From: Paenibacillus sp.
GTDB taxonomy: Bacteria > Bacillota > Bacilli > Paenibacillales > Paenibacillaceae
Reading direction: 5' to 3'
DNA length: 64,000 nucleotides
NCBI GenBank assembly: GCA_023512345.1
Contig: JAILZT010000004.1
Span: 186,001-250,000 of the forward strand
Positions within the stretch are counted from its first letter, which is position 1, and every line of letters starts with the position of its first letter. The position numbers and the translations under genes are program-made. This document shows, one piece after another, positions 7,885 through 17,225 of this stretch. The notes under the pieces were generated by a model that saw nothing but the letters and a program-made list of their open reading frames with translations, was not told the origin of the DNA and ran no database searches.

Positions 7885-8910
7885 TTGCGGCGATTAATAG
7901 TTTGTGCACTTATTCTTATTTGGATATTTCCTGCTCTTACTACTGCAAGTGCGGAGGAGTCAATTGTAGACCCCATTCATCTTGTCTTTGCCGGTGACAT
8001 TTTATTAGACGGGTATGTAGGCGATCAGATTGATCAATTCGGGGTCAATTATCCCTTTGTAAAAGTTGCTCCCATGCTAAAAAAGGCAGATATGTCCTTT
8101 GCGAATTTGGAGACGCCAGTGTCCATTCGTGGGAATCCGGCCGACAAAATGTTTGCATTTCGTTCGGAGCCTAAGACACTGAAAGGGTTAGTGTACGCCG
8201 GAATTGACGGTGTAAGTCTAGCGAATAATCATGTGCTTGATTATGGTAAAGTGGCGATGCTGGATACCCTGATCCATTTGGATAGGAACAAAATAGGCCA
8301 CACTGGAGCAGGAAAAAACAGTATAGAAGCATTCACACCGTATGTGAAAACCATTCAAGGTAAAAAAATCGCTGTCCTTGGGGTCAGCCGTGTGCTCTCG
8401 GATTCCTCTTGGTATGCAGGCAGTACTCATGCCGGTGCAGCCTCAGCTTATACTTTGCAACCGATGTTAAGTGAAATCAAGAAATCCTCCCTAGCAAATG
8501 ACTTCACGGTTGTATATATCCACTGGAACGAGGAATTTAAGGACTATCCGGAGCCCTATGCAAGAACATTGGCAAAACAAATCATAGATAGCGGCGCTGA
8601 CATGATTATAGGAGCGCATAGCCACTGCCTTATGGGAGTGGAGTATTACAAGCATAAGCCGATCTACTATTCGTTAGGTAACTTTGTGTTTAACCGATCC
8701 ACTCGCGGTGGCGACAAAACATTGCAATCCATGATGGTCAACATTGAAATTAAGGGTTCAGCAGTCACAGGCCAAATTACTCCGGTCAAAATTATAAGAG
8801 GGCAGCCTCAGCTTATGGATGACAAATATAATCAAGAGACCATTAAGATTATGAATAAGCTATCCTATAATGCGAAAATAAATTCTAAAGGCGTTGTGAG
8901 CGAGGAATAA
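7885..8910 (+). CDS. CapA-like metallophosphoesterase family protein (PGA_cap)
   Basis: The 341-residue product starts with a signal peptide (MRRLIVCALILIWIFPALTT, then ASAEE as likely cleavage region), so it should act outside the membrane. Metal and active-site motifs of the CapA/PgsA fold are present: AGDILLDG (Asp38), FANLETPV, LANNHVLDYG (Asn115, His116), YIHWNEEF (His213) and IIGAHSHCLMG (His245, His247). The start is TTG at 7885, with AGGGG eight bases upstream. Members take part in poly-gamma-glutamate or capsule metabolism, but no pgsB/pgsC-like partner is adjacent, so the role here is uncertain. It seems to stand alone. Confidence 0.85.
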   Translation: MRRLIVCALILIWIFPALTTASAEESIVDPIHLVFAGDILLDGYVGDQIDQFGVNYPFVKVAPMLKKADMSFANLETPVSIRGNPADKMFAFRSEPKTLKGLVYAGIDGVSLANNHVLDYGKVAMLDTLIHLDRNKIGHTGAGKNSIEAFTPYVKTIQGKKIAVLGVSRVLSDSSWYAGSTHAGAASAYTLQPMLSEIKKSSLANDFTVVYIHWNEEFKDYPEPYARTLAKQIIDSGADMIIGAHSHCLMGVEYYKHKPIYYSLGNFVFNRSTRGGDKTLQSMMVNIEIKGSAVTGQITPVKIIRGQPQLMDDKYNQETIKIMNKLSYNAKINSKGVVSEE

Positions 8911-9000
8911 TATAACGAATATAAAGAAGCTTTTTTCACTGCCGTACCGTAGAGGTCTTCCTTAGAATAAAAGGATAACTTAGTTAGGGAGGCCAATCAG

Positions 9001-10101
9001 ATGACGCAAGTGACATGTTCTCCGTCCAGATATATTCAGGGCGCAGGTGAAATACGAAAGCTGGGGGATTATTGTGTACAGCTTGGTGTGAAGGGTGCTT
9101 TGGCAATAGTGGATCCTTTTATTCTCGAGCGTTACAAGGAGGATATCACGCATAGCTTCGCCATTCACTCGATTCCACTAGAGTTGTCAGAATTTCAGGG
9201 AGAATGCAGCCGAAATCAGGTTGAGCTTATCATTGAAGGCTTCGATCCGCAAACGGTAGATGTTATTCTTGGAATTGGAGGCGGCAAAACCATGGATACG
9301 GCTAAAGCGGTGGGTCATTTTGCCTCGCTTCCCGTAATCATCGTACCCACTGTGGCTTCAACGGATGCCCCCTGCAGTGCCTTGGCGGTGCTGTATACCG
9401 ATGATGGTGATTTCGACAGCTATCTTCCACTATTAAGGAATCCTGATATGGTCATTGCGGATGTGGAGTTAATTGCTAAAGCACCCGCCAGATTACTCGC
9501 TGCCGGGATGGGTGACGCATTATCAACCTACTACGAAGCACGGGCCTGCCGTGCATCCGGCGCACAGACTTATGCAGGAGGAACAGGATCCATCGCCGCA
9601 ATGTCGTTAGCGAAGGCTTGTCTCGAGACTATTCTGGCCTATGGTGAGGAGGCTATACGCGATGTCAGACTGGGGGATTGTACTCCAGCAGTTGAACATA
9701 TTGTTGAGGCGAATATCTATCTGAGCGGCATCGGTTTTGAAAGTGGAGGATTAGCCGCGGCACACGCTATTCACAATGGATTGTCGCAGCTTGAGGAATG
9801 TAGGGGCATGCTGCACGGTGAGAAGGTAGCGTTCGCAACCCTTGCGCAGCTTATGCTAGAACAGGTAGCTGATCACGAGATTGAACCTGTGATCAGCTTC
9901 TGCCGAAAGGTTGGCCTTCCCGTAACGCTGAAGGAACTTGGGCTCTCCGGAATCGAAAGAAACCGGCTGATCCTTGCGGCTGAAGCCAGTTGCAGCGAAG
10001 ACAGCCCCATGCAGAATATGCCGTTCCCGGTAAATCCAGCTGAGGTTCTTAAGGCTATTCTGGCAGCCGACAGACGGGGAACTCTGTATACTGTCCATTA
10101 G
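9001..10101 (+). CDS. gldA: Glycerol dehydrogenase, iron/zinc alcohol dehydrogenase family
   Basis: The 366-residue protein matches the length of GldA and shows the NAD-binding GIGGGKTMDTAKA motif and three zinc ligands in expected places: Asp172 (MGDALSTYYEA), His255 (AAHAIHNGL) and His272 (LHGEKVAF). The substrate-loop PTVASTDAPCSALAV is characteristic of the glycerol dehydrogenase branch. It would oxidise glycerol to dihydroxyacetone with NAD. The ATG has AGGGAGG upstream. No dihydroxyacetone kinase is nearby, and the gene is closed by the terminator at 10126, so it looks monocistronic. A related polyol or alpha-hydroxyketone substrate is possible. Confidence 0.88.
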   Translation: MTQVTCSPSRYIQGAGEIRKLGDYCVQLGVKGALAIVDPFILERYKEDITHSFAIHSIPLELSEFQGECSRNQVELIIEGFDPQTVDVILGIGGGKTMDTAKAVGHFASLPVIIVPTVASTDAPCSALAVLYTDDGDFDSYLPLLRNPDMVIADVELIAKAPARLLAAGMGDALSTYYEARACRASGAQTYAGGTGSIAAMSLAKACLETILAYGEEAIRDVRLGDCTPAVEHIVEANIYLSGIGFESGGLAAAHAIHNGLSQLEECRGMLHGEKVAFATLAQLMLEQVADHEIEPVISFCRKVGLPVTLKELGLSGIERNRLILAAEASCSEDSPMQNMPFPVNPAEVLKAILAADRRGTLYTVH

Positions 10102-10125
10102 AATTTAATTGTTTCTTCATAATCA

Positions 10126-10176
10126 AAGAGGGTATCCCAGCAGCCAAATGGCTCGCGGGATACCCTCTTATTATTT
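10126..10176. terminator. Rho-independent terminator
   Basis: AAGAGGGTATCCC pairs perfectly with GGGATACCCTCTT, followed by ATTATTT. It lies after gldA and could partly serve the converging permease genes. Confidence 0.85.
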
Positions 10177-10209
10177 GTACACCCAAATCCAAATTACACT
10201 CTCTATATT

Positions 10210-10254
10210 TACATGATTTACATGACTTACATGACTTACATGACTTACATGTGC
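10210..10254. repeat. Short tandem repeat, five copies of a 9-bp unit
   Basis: Three identical TACATGACT units are flanked by TACATGATT and TACATGTGC, giving five 9-bp units in the space between the gldA terminator and the permease stop codon. The last unit also contains the palindrome ACATGT. Confidence 0.9.
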
Positions 10255-10264
10255 TGCAAACACA

Positions 10265-11098
10265 TCAGCCCTTCACAGCGCCGGCAACGACACCTTTAAC
10301 AATATATTTCTGCAGGAAGATAAACACTACGATGGATGGCAGCACCGCCATTACCATAGCCGTCATGGCATATTGCCAATCCGAGGTGTATTGCCCAACA
10401 AAGGTATAGGCAGCCAAGGTGAGTGTCTTCGTATCTGGTGATCCGTTGACCATAAGCAGTGGCAGCAGGAAGTCGTTCCAGATCCACATCACATCGATGA
10501 TGACGATGGTTGTTGTCACTGATTTCAACAGCGGGAAGATTACACTGAAGAATAAGCGGAAGCCTGATGCGCCGTCTATAGTTGCGCTCTCGTCAATTTC
10601 CATAGGAATTCCCTTAACAAACCCATGATAGATAAACACAGCCAGTGGAGCCCCGAAACCCCAATACAAGACACCTAGTCCCCAGGTACTTTCGGATAAT
10701 CCAATATTTTTAGCAATTTGCAGCACGGTTAACATGATTGATTGGAATGGAATGAGCATCGGCATGATGCACAAGAAATATAGAATTCCACTCAGCTTGG
10801 ATTTCGTCCGTGCCAGCTTATAAGCGGCAATAGAAGAGACGAAGACAATCCCGAGCAATCCAATGGTGGTGATCATCATGTTATTCATGAAGAGCTTAGG
10901 ATAATTAATAAACTGCCATACATAAGAATAGTTGCTGAATACCAACTGCTTAGGCAGCGCGATTACGTCAGTCATGACCTCTCCAAAGCTTTTGAAGGAG
11001 TTAATAATCGTCAGGAACAGCGGATACAGGAAGAGCAGGGAGAGGATAACCATAACTACTTCTATGATGATGCGACTTGCTTTGCCTTTGGTTTTCAT
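10265..11098 (-). CDS. Carbohydrate ABC transporter permease, MalG type
   Basis: A 277-residue polytopic protein with about six membrane segments and the EAA loop (GIPMEIDESATIDGASGFRLFF). The C-terminus KYIVKGVVAGAVKG is typical for MalG/LacG-type permeases. Its ATG overlaps the TAA of the upstream permease by one base (TAATG), so the two are translationally coupled. The operon runs away from the kinase at 12153. With the binding protein at 15774 and the glycosidase at 17226 it should form a galactoside-type importer. No ATPase gene is present, so a shared MsmX-type ATPase is likely (inference). Confidence 0.93.
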   Translation of the reverse strand: MKTKGKASRIIIEVVMVILSLLFLYPLFLTIINSFKSFGEVMTDVIALPKQLVFSNYSYVWQFINYPKLFMNNMMITTIGLLGIVFVSSIAAYKLARTKSKLSGILYFLCIMPMLIPFQSIMLTVLQIAKNIGLSESTWGLGVLYWGFGAPLAVFIYHGFVKGIPMEIDESATIDGASGFRLFFSVIFPLLKSVTTTIVIIDVMWIWNDFLLPLLMVNGSPDTKTLTLAAYTFVGQYTSDWQYAMTAMVMAVLPSIVVFIFLQKYIVKGVVAGAVKG

Positions 11099-11988
11099 TA
11101 TGCCTCAACCTCTCTTCTTTTGAAGATGGACAACTGTATGATGGTGACCACTAGAACTGCAAGGAACAATATAAGTGCTTTAGCCGTACCGTAACCGTAC
11201 AGGTTATTTTGGAAGGTATCCCGGTAAATATCATAGGCAACACTGTATGTCGTACCGCCAGGTCCACCGCCAGTAAGCGATAGAATAACATCAAATACCT
11301 TGATGGAGTTGGTTAACGCCATGAACACGGAAATAGTGATCGATGGAGCGAGCAGCGGCAGCGTGATACTGAAGAATTTTCGCAAAGGACCTGCACCATC
11401 AACGGTAGCAGCTTCCTTAAGATCCTCGGGTATCGATTGCAATCCTGCGATATAAATAACCAGATAAAACCCGATGGATTGCCATATGGAAACGGCAAGA
11501 ATGGAGATGAAGGCAAGTCCTGGTGTCCCGAGCCAACTGAGATCGAACATTCCCCAGCCTGTACTTTCGCTTAATGAACTGAACCCTTGCATAAAGATGA
11601 ACTTCCAGATGAAGCCGACAATTACAAGGCTAAGAATATAAGGGACAAAGAAAGCCGCTCTAAGCCACGAGGTTGTTCTCAGCTTCATATCCAGGACAAT
11701 TGCCAGCAGTATGGCCAGCACGTTGACGAGAATAATGTAGAGAATCGCATACTTAATGGTAAACCAAGCTGAATCGGCAAAGTTGGTATCACCCGTAAAA
11801 ATTTGTTTGAAATTATCCAGTCCGACAAATACCGGGTTTTTGGATATTCCGTTCCACTTGGTCATGGAGTATTGAATAGTCATGGCAAAGGGGATGTAGA
11901 AGGCTACGGCTATACAGATGAGAACCGGCAGAGTGAAAATGCCGAACTCCATCTTTTCACGCCATTTTCTGCCCAGAGTTTTTAACAT
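11098..11988 (-). CDS. Carbohydrate ABC transporter permease, MalF/UgpA type
   Basis: A 296-residue inner-membrane permease with the expected N-terminal segment FGIFTLPVLICIAVAFYIPF and the EAA loop (IPEDLKEAATVDGAGPLRKFF). The motif VFDVILSLTGGGPG is characteristic of MalF/UgpA-like subunits. AGAGGTG is correctly spaced before the ATG. It is the first gene of the leftward two-permease operon, and it shares the divergent region 11989-12152, with a 32-bp interrupted palindrome, with the sensor kinase gene. Confidence 0.93.
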   Translation of the reverse strand: MLKTLGRKWREKMEFGIFTLPVLICIAVAFYIPFAMTIQYSMTKWNGISKNPVFVGLDNFKQIFTGDTNFADSAWFTIKYAILYIILVNVLAILLAIVLDMKLRTTSWLRAAFFVPYILSLVIVGFIWKFIFMQGFSSLSESTGWGMFDLSWLGTPGLAFISILAVSIWQSIGFYLVIYIAGLQSIPEDLKEAATVDGAGPLRKFFSITLPLLAPSITISVFMALTNSIKVFDVILSLTGGGPGGTTYSVAYDIYRDTFQNNLYGYGTAKALILFLAVLVVTIIQLSIFKRREVEA

Positions 11989-12062
11989 GGTTGCACCTCT
12001 TCTTGTATTAGGGTAGGAGTTTGAGTACGCTTGTCACACATAATCTTTCGGGTTAGTCTATA

Positions 12063-12094
12063 TTGAGTATTATAGAGTAGTCTATTACACTCAA
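12063..12094. promoter_or_regulatory. 32-bp interrupted palindrome overlapping divergent promoters
   Basis: TTGAGT and ACTCAA form the outer arms, ATAGA and TCTAT the inner arms, around GTAG, with three unpaired bases between arms on each side. The same bases give a possible rightward promoter (TTGAGT, 17 bases, TACACT) and a leftward TATAAT at 12069-12074. A regulator bound here could control both the permeases and the kinase operon. Confidence 0.5.
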
Positions 12095-12152
12095 AAATGG
12101 ATTTAAGAGTACAGATAGGGGTAAAAAGGTGAACTGAATCTGAAGCCGGGAG

Positions 12153-14015
12153 ATGACGGATATTTTAAGAAAAAGGATATTTAGACCGTTCCAAAACCTG
12201 TTGGAGTCTGTATCGCGAAGGCTCGTGAACAAGCTTATTTTGTTATTCACCCTGATTATAATTCTTGTTGTGACCTCCCTGACGTTCATTTCTTATGGGA
12301 TGCTGCAGAAGGAATCTGTGAACAATAGTATTTCAAGTACAAGCAACAATTTATTATTAGTAGGACGTAATCTGGAGAGCTACCTGGAGGGGATTGAACA
12401 ATTATCTCTGCCGCAAATTTCATATGACGAAATCATTTACGCCATTTTACATGAATCCACGGACTATGCTTCGAAAATGTATGTAGAGAACTATCTGAAG
12501 AATTTATACTTCTCGCGGAATGACCTTGAGGCCATCTATCTGTATGTTATCAAGGAAAATAAGTACTACTCCCTGACCAAAGAAAATTACAATATTGCAG
12601 TTCGGATTGTAGACCATCCACCTATAGAGAACCTGTCCTGGTATAAAAGTGCGTTGGAAAGTCCCTTTAATCGCTCCTATCAATCCTTTGTTAAGGAACA
12701 ACCTCAGCAGATGAATGGCACCGACTATCCCATTAATAAGGATAAGAGTTTTATGGGTTATCATAGGCTGTTTCGTTCCATTATGACGAGGGAGCCGCAG
12801 GCTGTGTTGTCCCTATATTTTAACTCCTCCGTTAAAGATGAGATTATGAAAGACATTCCGTTTAGCAGCGGGCAGCATCTGATGTACGTCAGTCCGGATA
12901 ACCAGCCTTTTTATGTAGATGATCCAAAGTTTTATGAAAAAAGTGAACAAGCCGGGTTATTAAAGAAACTAACCGCAGTCAGCGGTCGGTTCACATGGTC
13001 GGACGACGAGCAGAAGTATTTGGTGATTTATAACAGCAGTAACGAAGAAGGATGGAAGCTGATCAAGCCGATACCCTATAAAGAGATCTATGAAGCGGCG
13101 ATCAAGACACGGAATTTGAATTATCTGATCGGACTTGTTTTTTTGATTGTCTCCGTAATTCTGGTCAGCTTCACCTCCAATAAGATCACCAAACCTCTGA
13201 AAAACCTGTCGCTGCAAATGAAACGATTCAGTACAGGGAGCTTTGACGCATCAGCGGAGGTTGAGGGTAAAGATGAAATCGCGTATTTATCACGTCACTT
13301 TAACAAGATGGTAGAGAATACCAATGAACTCATTAATGAGCGCTATAAAATGAAAATTGTAGAGAAAAATGCAGTACTAAAGGCGCTGGAAGCGGAGATC
13401 AACCCCCATTTCCTGTATAATGCGCTCCAGGCTATTTCCACAAAAGCTTTGAAGAACAACAATGACGACATTGTAGATATGGTCGATAATTTGGCCCTAA
13501 CTCTAAGATATTGTATCAGCGGAAAAGATGTTGTCCATGCCCGAGAAGAGCTGAAGCATATAGAGCGTTATTTGGCTTTGCAGAAAGCCCGTTTCGGGGG
13601 CAGAATGCAAATTGTATACGACTGGGATGAGAATTTAATGGAGCTGAAAATTCCAAAGCTCTCCATTCAAACATTAGTGGAAAATTGTATTAAGCACGCA
13701 CTTGAAAAGGTATCCAGCACAATTACCATTACTATCAAAGCACATGCGGCTCCAAGTTTCTTCGTTATTTCTGTAATCGACAATGGTCCTGGGATTAGTG
13801 AAGGTAGATTGGAACAGGTATTGAATACGCTGCAAATGCATTGGGAGGAACGCGAAGAGCTGGCTGAGGGAGATAATGAGAGCATTGGCTTGAAAAACCT
13901 GCATGCTCGCCTAAAGCTTCTATACGGAGACGAAGCGGGATTAGTGATAAGAAGTGATGAGAACGGTACAGAGATGGACATGCTGTTACCGCGGGGAGGC
14001 ATGAACCATGTATAA
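12153..14015 (+). CDS. Sensor histidine kinase, YesM type
   Basis: This 620-residue membrane kinase has two membrane segments (about 28-48 and 324-342) around a large extracellular sensor, then HAMP (about 340-395), the His_kinase motif EAEINPHFLYNALQAIS (His419), and HATPase motifs (LVENCIKHAL, DNGPGISEG, SIGLKNLHARL). The order is that of YesM-type sugar-responsive kinases. The ATG at 12153 is the most upstream start in frame, but its ribosome site is poor (GGGAG abuts the codon), so a later start is possible. It overlaps the response regulator by 8 bases. It probably senses the ligand of the linked transporter. Confidence 0.92.
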   Translation: MTDILRKRIFRPFQNLLESVSRRLVNKLILLFTLIIILVVTSLTFISYGMLQKESVNNSISSTSNNLLLVGRNLESYLEGIEQLSLPQISYDEIIYAILHESTDYASKMYVENYLKNLYFSRNDLEAIYLYVIKENKYYSLTKENYNIAVRIVDHPPIENLSWYKSALESPFNRSYQSFVKEQPQQMNGTDYPINKDKSFMGYHRLFRSIMTREPQAVLSLYFNSSVKDEIMKDIPFSSGQHLMYVSPDNQPFYVDDPKFYEKSEQAGLLKKLTAVSGRFTWSDDEQKYLVIYNSSNEEGWKLIKPIPYKEIYEAAIKTRNLNYLIGLVFLIVSVILVSFTSNKITKPLKNLSLQMKRFSTGSFDASAEVEGKDEIAYLSRHFNKMVENTNELINERYKMKIVEKNAVLKALEAEINPHFLYNALQAISTKALKNNNDDIVDMVDNLALTLRYCISGKDVVHAREELKHIERYLALQKARFGGRMQIVYDWDENLMELKIPKLSIQTLVENCIKHALEKVSSTITITIKAHAAPSFFVISVIDNGPGISEGRLEQVLNTLQMHWEEREELAEGDNESIGLKNLHARLKLLYGDEAGLVIRSDENGTEMDMLLPRGGMNHV

Positions 14016-15651
14016 AGTTTTGATTATTGATGATGAAGAACCTTTACGCGAAGCGATTACAATTTTGGGAGATTGGCAGGGGCTGGGGGTAGACCAAATT
14101 TTGGAGGCTACCAACGGAAATTTTGGCTTAGAAATGCTGCGTCAGCACAAAATTGATCTTGCCATAGTGGATATGAAGATGCCTGAACTAAGCGGAACAG
14201 AATTCCTGCAAATTGTGGAACAGGATTATCCCGACCTTTTGACGATCGTAATCAGTGGTTATAATGACTTCGAATATACACGTCAGGCGATCCGCTCTAA
14301 GGTTGTGGATTATTTGTTAAAGCCAGTCAATCGTTTAGATTTAAATGCTGCGCTGCGTAAAGCGATCGATGTGTTGGAGGCTAAACGCAAGAAGGAAAGT
14401 GAATTCATAAATAAAAATATAACTCTGAATATGTCACTCCCGAAGCTGAAGGAAAAAATGTACATTTCCATCATTGAACGAAGCTTTAAGAATCAATCCA
14501 ATGAGGCATTTTTGCCGTTAATAGGTGCTGATGCTGCTGGTAACCATTTCGTTACAGGCCTTCTGCGGGTACTTAATTTGGAACAAGTCAGGCAAAACCG
14601 ATTCCATGAAGATAGAGATTTGCTCCATTTTGCAGTGACCAATGTAATTAATGAGATCAGTGACAACCAGTTCCAAGCGTTCAGCTTCCTAAGCCCCAAG
14701 GGGGAGCGTGAATATATCGCCATATTTACCATGTTGGGAGGGTATCGGGAGGATGCCTCTTTCCGTGCCCAATATCATATGAAGAAGGTGGCTTCCTCTC
14801 TCAAAGAGCTGTTCGGTATTATAGTAGCTGCAGGTCTGGGCCAGCCTTATAACGATATTCTAGATATAGCTAAATCTTATGATACGGCTAAGACAGCGCT
14901 GGATAGTGTTGATCTTCTTAAATTAAAGGGAACCTTAGTCGTAAATCCTGCAGATCAATCACTTTCCAAAGATAATCCGTCACTGACAAGCCGTATGCCT
15001 TTAATTCGAAATGCATTAGAGAGCGGAAATATGACCTACGCCAAAAGTATACTAAGTGAGTTTACGAAAAAGTGGAGGGATTCGGAAGGTTTTAGTCTCA
15101 GGGAGGCGGACCGCACCATTCATGAATTCATTATTTTACTGAACGATGTAGCCTCAGAACTGAATGTACCCTTGGAACTTCTGCGAAGCAAGGAAGAAAA
15201 GGGCCTGCGGGGATTAGGAATACAAAGTGATTTTGCCTCTTTTGACCAGTTTGAGGGTCTTCTATTTGAGATCCTGAATCGTTACAGCGCTGAAATCAGT
15301 AAGGTTCTAGGTGGAGATCGCACAAGCGTGCTAGGAAATATAAAAGCTTACATTGATAACCATTATTTCGAGAATATAAAAATATCTATGTTTACGGATA
15401 AGTATTTCCTAAGCAGAGAGTACTTGATGAAGCTCTTCAAAGGGGAATATGGGTATGGCATTCACGAGTATGTGCAGAAGGTAAGAATGGATAAAGCGAA
15501 GGACTTACTGAGTGATCCAAGCCTTAAAATCCAGGATATTTCCGAGATGCTGGGCTACAAGGACAAGAACTACTTCAGCAAAGCATTCCGTAATTATTAC
15601 GAGTGCTCTCCTACAGAATATAGAATCGTTCTTGGAGAGGTAGAAAAGTGA
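14008..15651 (+). CDS. Response regulator, YesN type (receiver plus AraC DNA-binding domain)
   Basis: The 547-residue protein begins with a receiver domain (acidic pocket IIDDEEP, phosphoacceptor Asp55 in VDMKMPE, and a Lys in LLKPVNR) and ends with two AraC-type helix-turn-helix motifs (YFSREYLMKLFKGEYGYGI written in part, and IQDISEMLGYKDKNYFSKAF). The middle about 300 residues is a linker of the YesN kind. It is coupled to the kinase by an 8-base overlap. The likely targets are the permease pair and the binding protein/glycosidase genes around it (inference). Confidence 0.92.
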   Translation: MYKVLIIDDEEPLREAITILGDWQGLGVDQILEATNGNFGLEMLRQHKIDLAIVDMKMPELSGTEFLQIVEQDYPDLLTIVISGYNDFEYTRQAIRSKVVDYLLKPVNRLDLNAALRKAIDVLEAKRKKESEFINKNITLNMSLPKLKEKMYISIIERSFKNQSNEAFLPLIGADAAGNHFVTGLLRVLNLEQVRQNRFHEDRDLLHFAVTNVINEISDNQFQAFSFLSPKGEREYIAIFTMLGGYREDASFRAQYHMKKVASSLKELFGIIVAAGLGQPYNDILDIAKSYDTAKTALDSVDLLKLKGTLVVNPADQSLSKDNPSLTSRMPLIRNALESGNMTYAKSILSEFTKKWRDSEGFSLREADRTIHEFIILLNDVASELNVPLELLRSKEEKGLRGLGIQSDFASFDQFEGLLFEILNRYSAEISKVLGGDRTSVLGNIKAYIDNHYFENIKISMFTDKYFLSREYLMKLFKGEYGYGIHEYVQKVRMDKAKDLLSDPSLKIQDISEMLGYKDKNYFSKAFRNYYECSPTEYRIVLGEVEK

Positions 15652-15661
15652 AACGGTTTCA
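15649..15661. promoter_or_regulatory. Palindromic operator-like site, possible cre variant
   Basis: TGAAACGGTTTCA is a perfect 13-bp palindrome that includes the regulator stop codon and lies 112 bases before the binding-protein start. Its right half fits the catabolite-response element consensus, but the left half is shifted by one base. It could also be a LacI-family operator. Confidence 0.35.
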
Positions 15662-15773
15662 TAAGCACACTTTTTTACCCTTATAAGTTCACTTATCTAC
15701 ATTCTTATCCTTTTTCTTTTTCATTAGAATTGCAACAAGACCACAAGATGCATAAGAAAAAGGGGGCAACATC

Positions 15774-17099
15774 ATGTTCAAGAAGTTATGGACGGTATCT
15801 GCAAGTTTGCTGCTCGTAGGCGGATTGCTCGCTGGCTGCGGTGGAAATAATGCCGCTAATAATACGGCTGGCAATACGGGAGCCGGCAACGGCAACACAA
15901 AAGCAGACTCAGCTAAAGAAGTTAAGATTAACATGTTTACGGCTTCTCCTGAATACACCGAGGCTTTTAACGCTTATATTGCCGAGTACAAAAAGGTAAA
16001 ACCTAATGTTACGATTAACCTCGAAATCATGCAAGCCGACTACAACACCGTTTTGAAATCCAAAATAGCCGCAGGAAGTACTCCTGATGTATTCCAAACT
16101 ACGGCTGGTGGAGATATTGATACTTTTGCTGAATATAGTGCTGACCTTACCAATGAGCCGCTTGCTGCTGCAATGACTGATGCTGTTCGCTCCAACATGA
16201 GCTCAAAAGACGGTAAAGTACTGGGTCTTCCAGTAAAAGGGAACCTGTTCGTAATGATGTACAATAAAAAGCTCCTTGCTGATGCAGGTATTACTGAAGT
16301 TCCTAAAACTACTGCACAAATGGACGAGGCGATTACTAAGCTCGAAGCTAAAGGAATTACACCGTTTGCCAATGCGTATAAAGAGTGGTGGGTTTGGAAG
16401 CACATTTTCCAACACTTTGTGGATACAGCTGCTCTAGATGCAGGTACAGATGCGAAGACTCTCGTTGCTGATTTCATTGCTGGAAAAACAACCTTTAAGG
16501 ATCACCCGGTATTGAACGATAACTTCTTCAGTTTCATTGATACAACCGTTAAACACGGAACGGACAAGCCTCTTGAACGAGACAGCAATGCTGAAGTCAG
16601 CGATTTTGCACTTGGCAAAGCAGCGTTCATGACAGGTAAAGGCGCGTGGGACGAAGAAGCTATCAAGAAGATTACTCCTGACTTCCAGCTTGGTATTATG
16701 GGCTACCCTGTCAGTGACAAGGCTGAACAGTCTACTATTATTACAGGTGCCGATCAGGCGCTGAGAATTAACAAGGATTCTCCAGTTGCTGCAGAAACTA
16801 TTGAGTTCTTCAACTGGCTGTACACTTCCGAGTACGGAAAGAACTGGTTCTCAACTGTAGCTAAGGTTATTCCACCGATCAAGGATGCTCCGCTTCCTGC
16901 TCTGGATATGCCTAAGCAAATGGAAGAAATTCTTAAAACCGAAAAATCCGGTGACCTCTCTGTCAACTATTCACTCGATACGTTCCACCAAAAATTCGGT
17001 GAATTGATGCAAGCCTACATCGGCGGCAGCAAGACTAAAGAGCAAGCTACCGACGAAATTCAAAAGGCTTGGATTCAATTTGGATCTGCTGCACAGTAA
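15774..17099 (+). CDS. Sugar ABC transporter substrate-binding lipoprotein
   Basis: A 441-residue family 1 binding protein with lipobox LLAGC (Cys22) followed by an Asn/Gly/Ala linker. The mature part shows typical features of oligosaccharide-binding proteins such as TPDVFQT, ALGKAAFMTGKGAWDEEA-like segments and a C-terminal domain. AAGGGGG precedes the ATG. It is 122 bases after the response regulator and 126 before the glycosidase. It most likely delivers alpha-galactosides to the permeases at 10265-11988, which lack a binding protein of their own. A strong terminator follows, so its message may exceed that of the glycosidase. Confidence 0.92.
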   Translation: MFKKLWTVSASLLLVGGLLAGCGGNNAANNTAGNTGAGNGNTKADSAKEVKINMFTASPEYTEAFNAYIAEYKKVKPNVTINLEIMQADYNTVLKSKIAAGSTPDVFQTTAGGDIDTFAEYSADLTNEPLAAAMTDAVRSNMSSKDGKVLGLPVKGNLFVMMYNKKLLADAGITEVPKTTAQMDEAITKLEAKGITPFANAYKEWWVWKHIFQHFVDTAALDAGTDAKTLVADFIAGKTTFKDHPVLNDNFFSFIDTTVKHGTDKPLERDSNAEVSDFALGKAAFMTGKGAWDEEAIKKITPDFQLGIMGYPVSDKAEQSTIITGADQALRINKDSPVAAETIEFFNWLYTSEYGKNWFSTVAKVIPPIKDAPLPALDMPKQMEEILKTEKSGDLSVNYSLDTFHQKFGELMQAYIGGSKTKEQATDEIQKAWIQFGSAAQ

Positions 17100-17113
17100 G
17101 CGATTATAAGTCT

Positions 17114-17166
17114 AGGGGGTATCTCTACAGTAAGAATTCATTTACTGGAGAGATACCCCTTTCTTG
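17114..17166 (+). terminator. Rho-independent terminator after the binding-protein gene
   Basis: AGGGGGTATCTCT pairs with AGAGATACCCCT, then TTTCTTG. It sits between the binding protein and glycosidase genes and may make the upstream message more abundant. Confidence 0.82.
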
Positions 17167-17225
17167 TTTATAATTAGGTGGGAAATATAGCATTTTTCGA
17201 GAGTATACAGGAGGCTGGATAGTTC

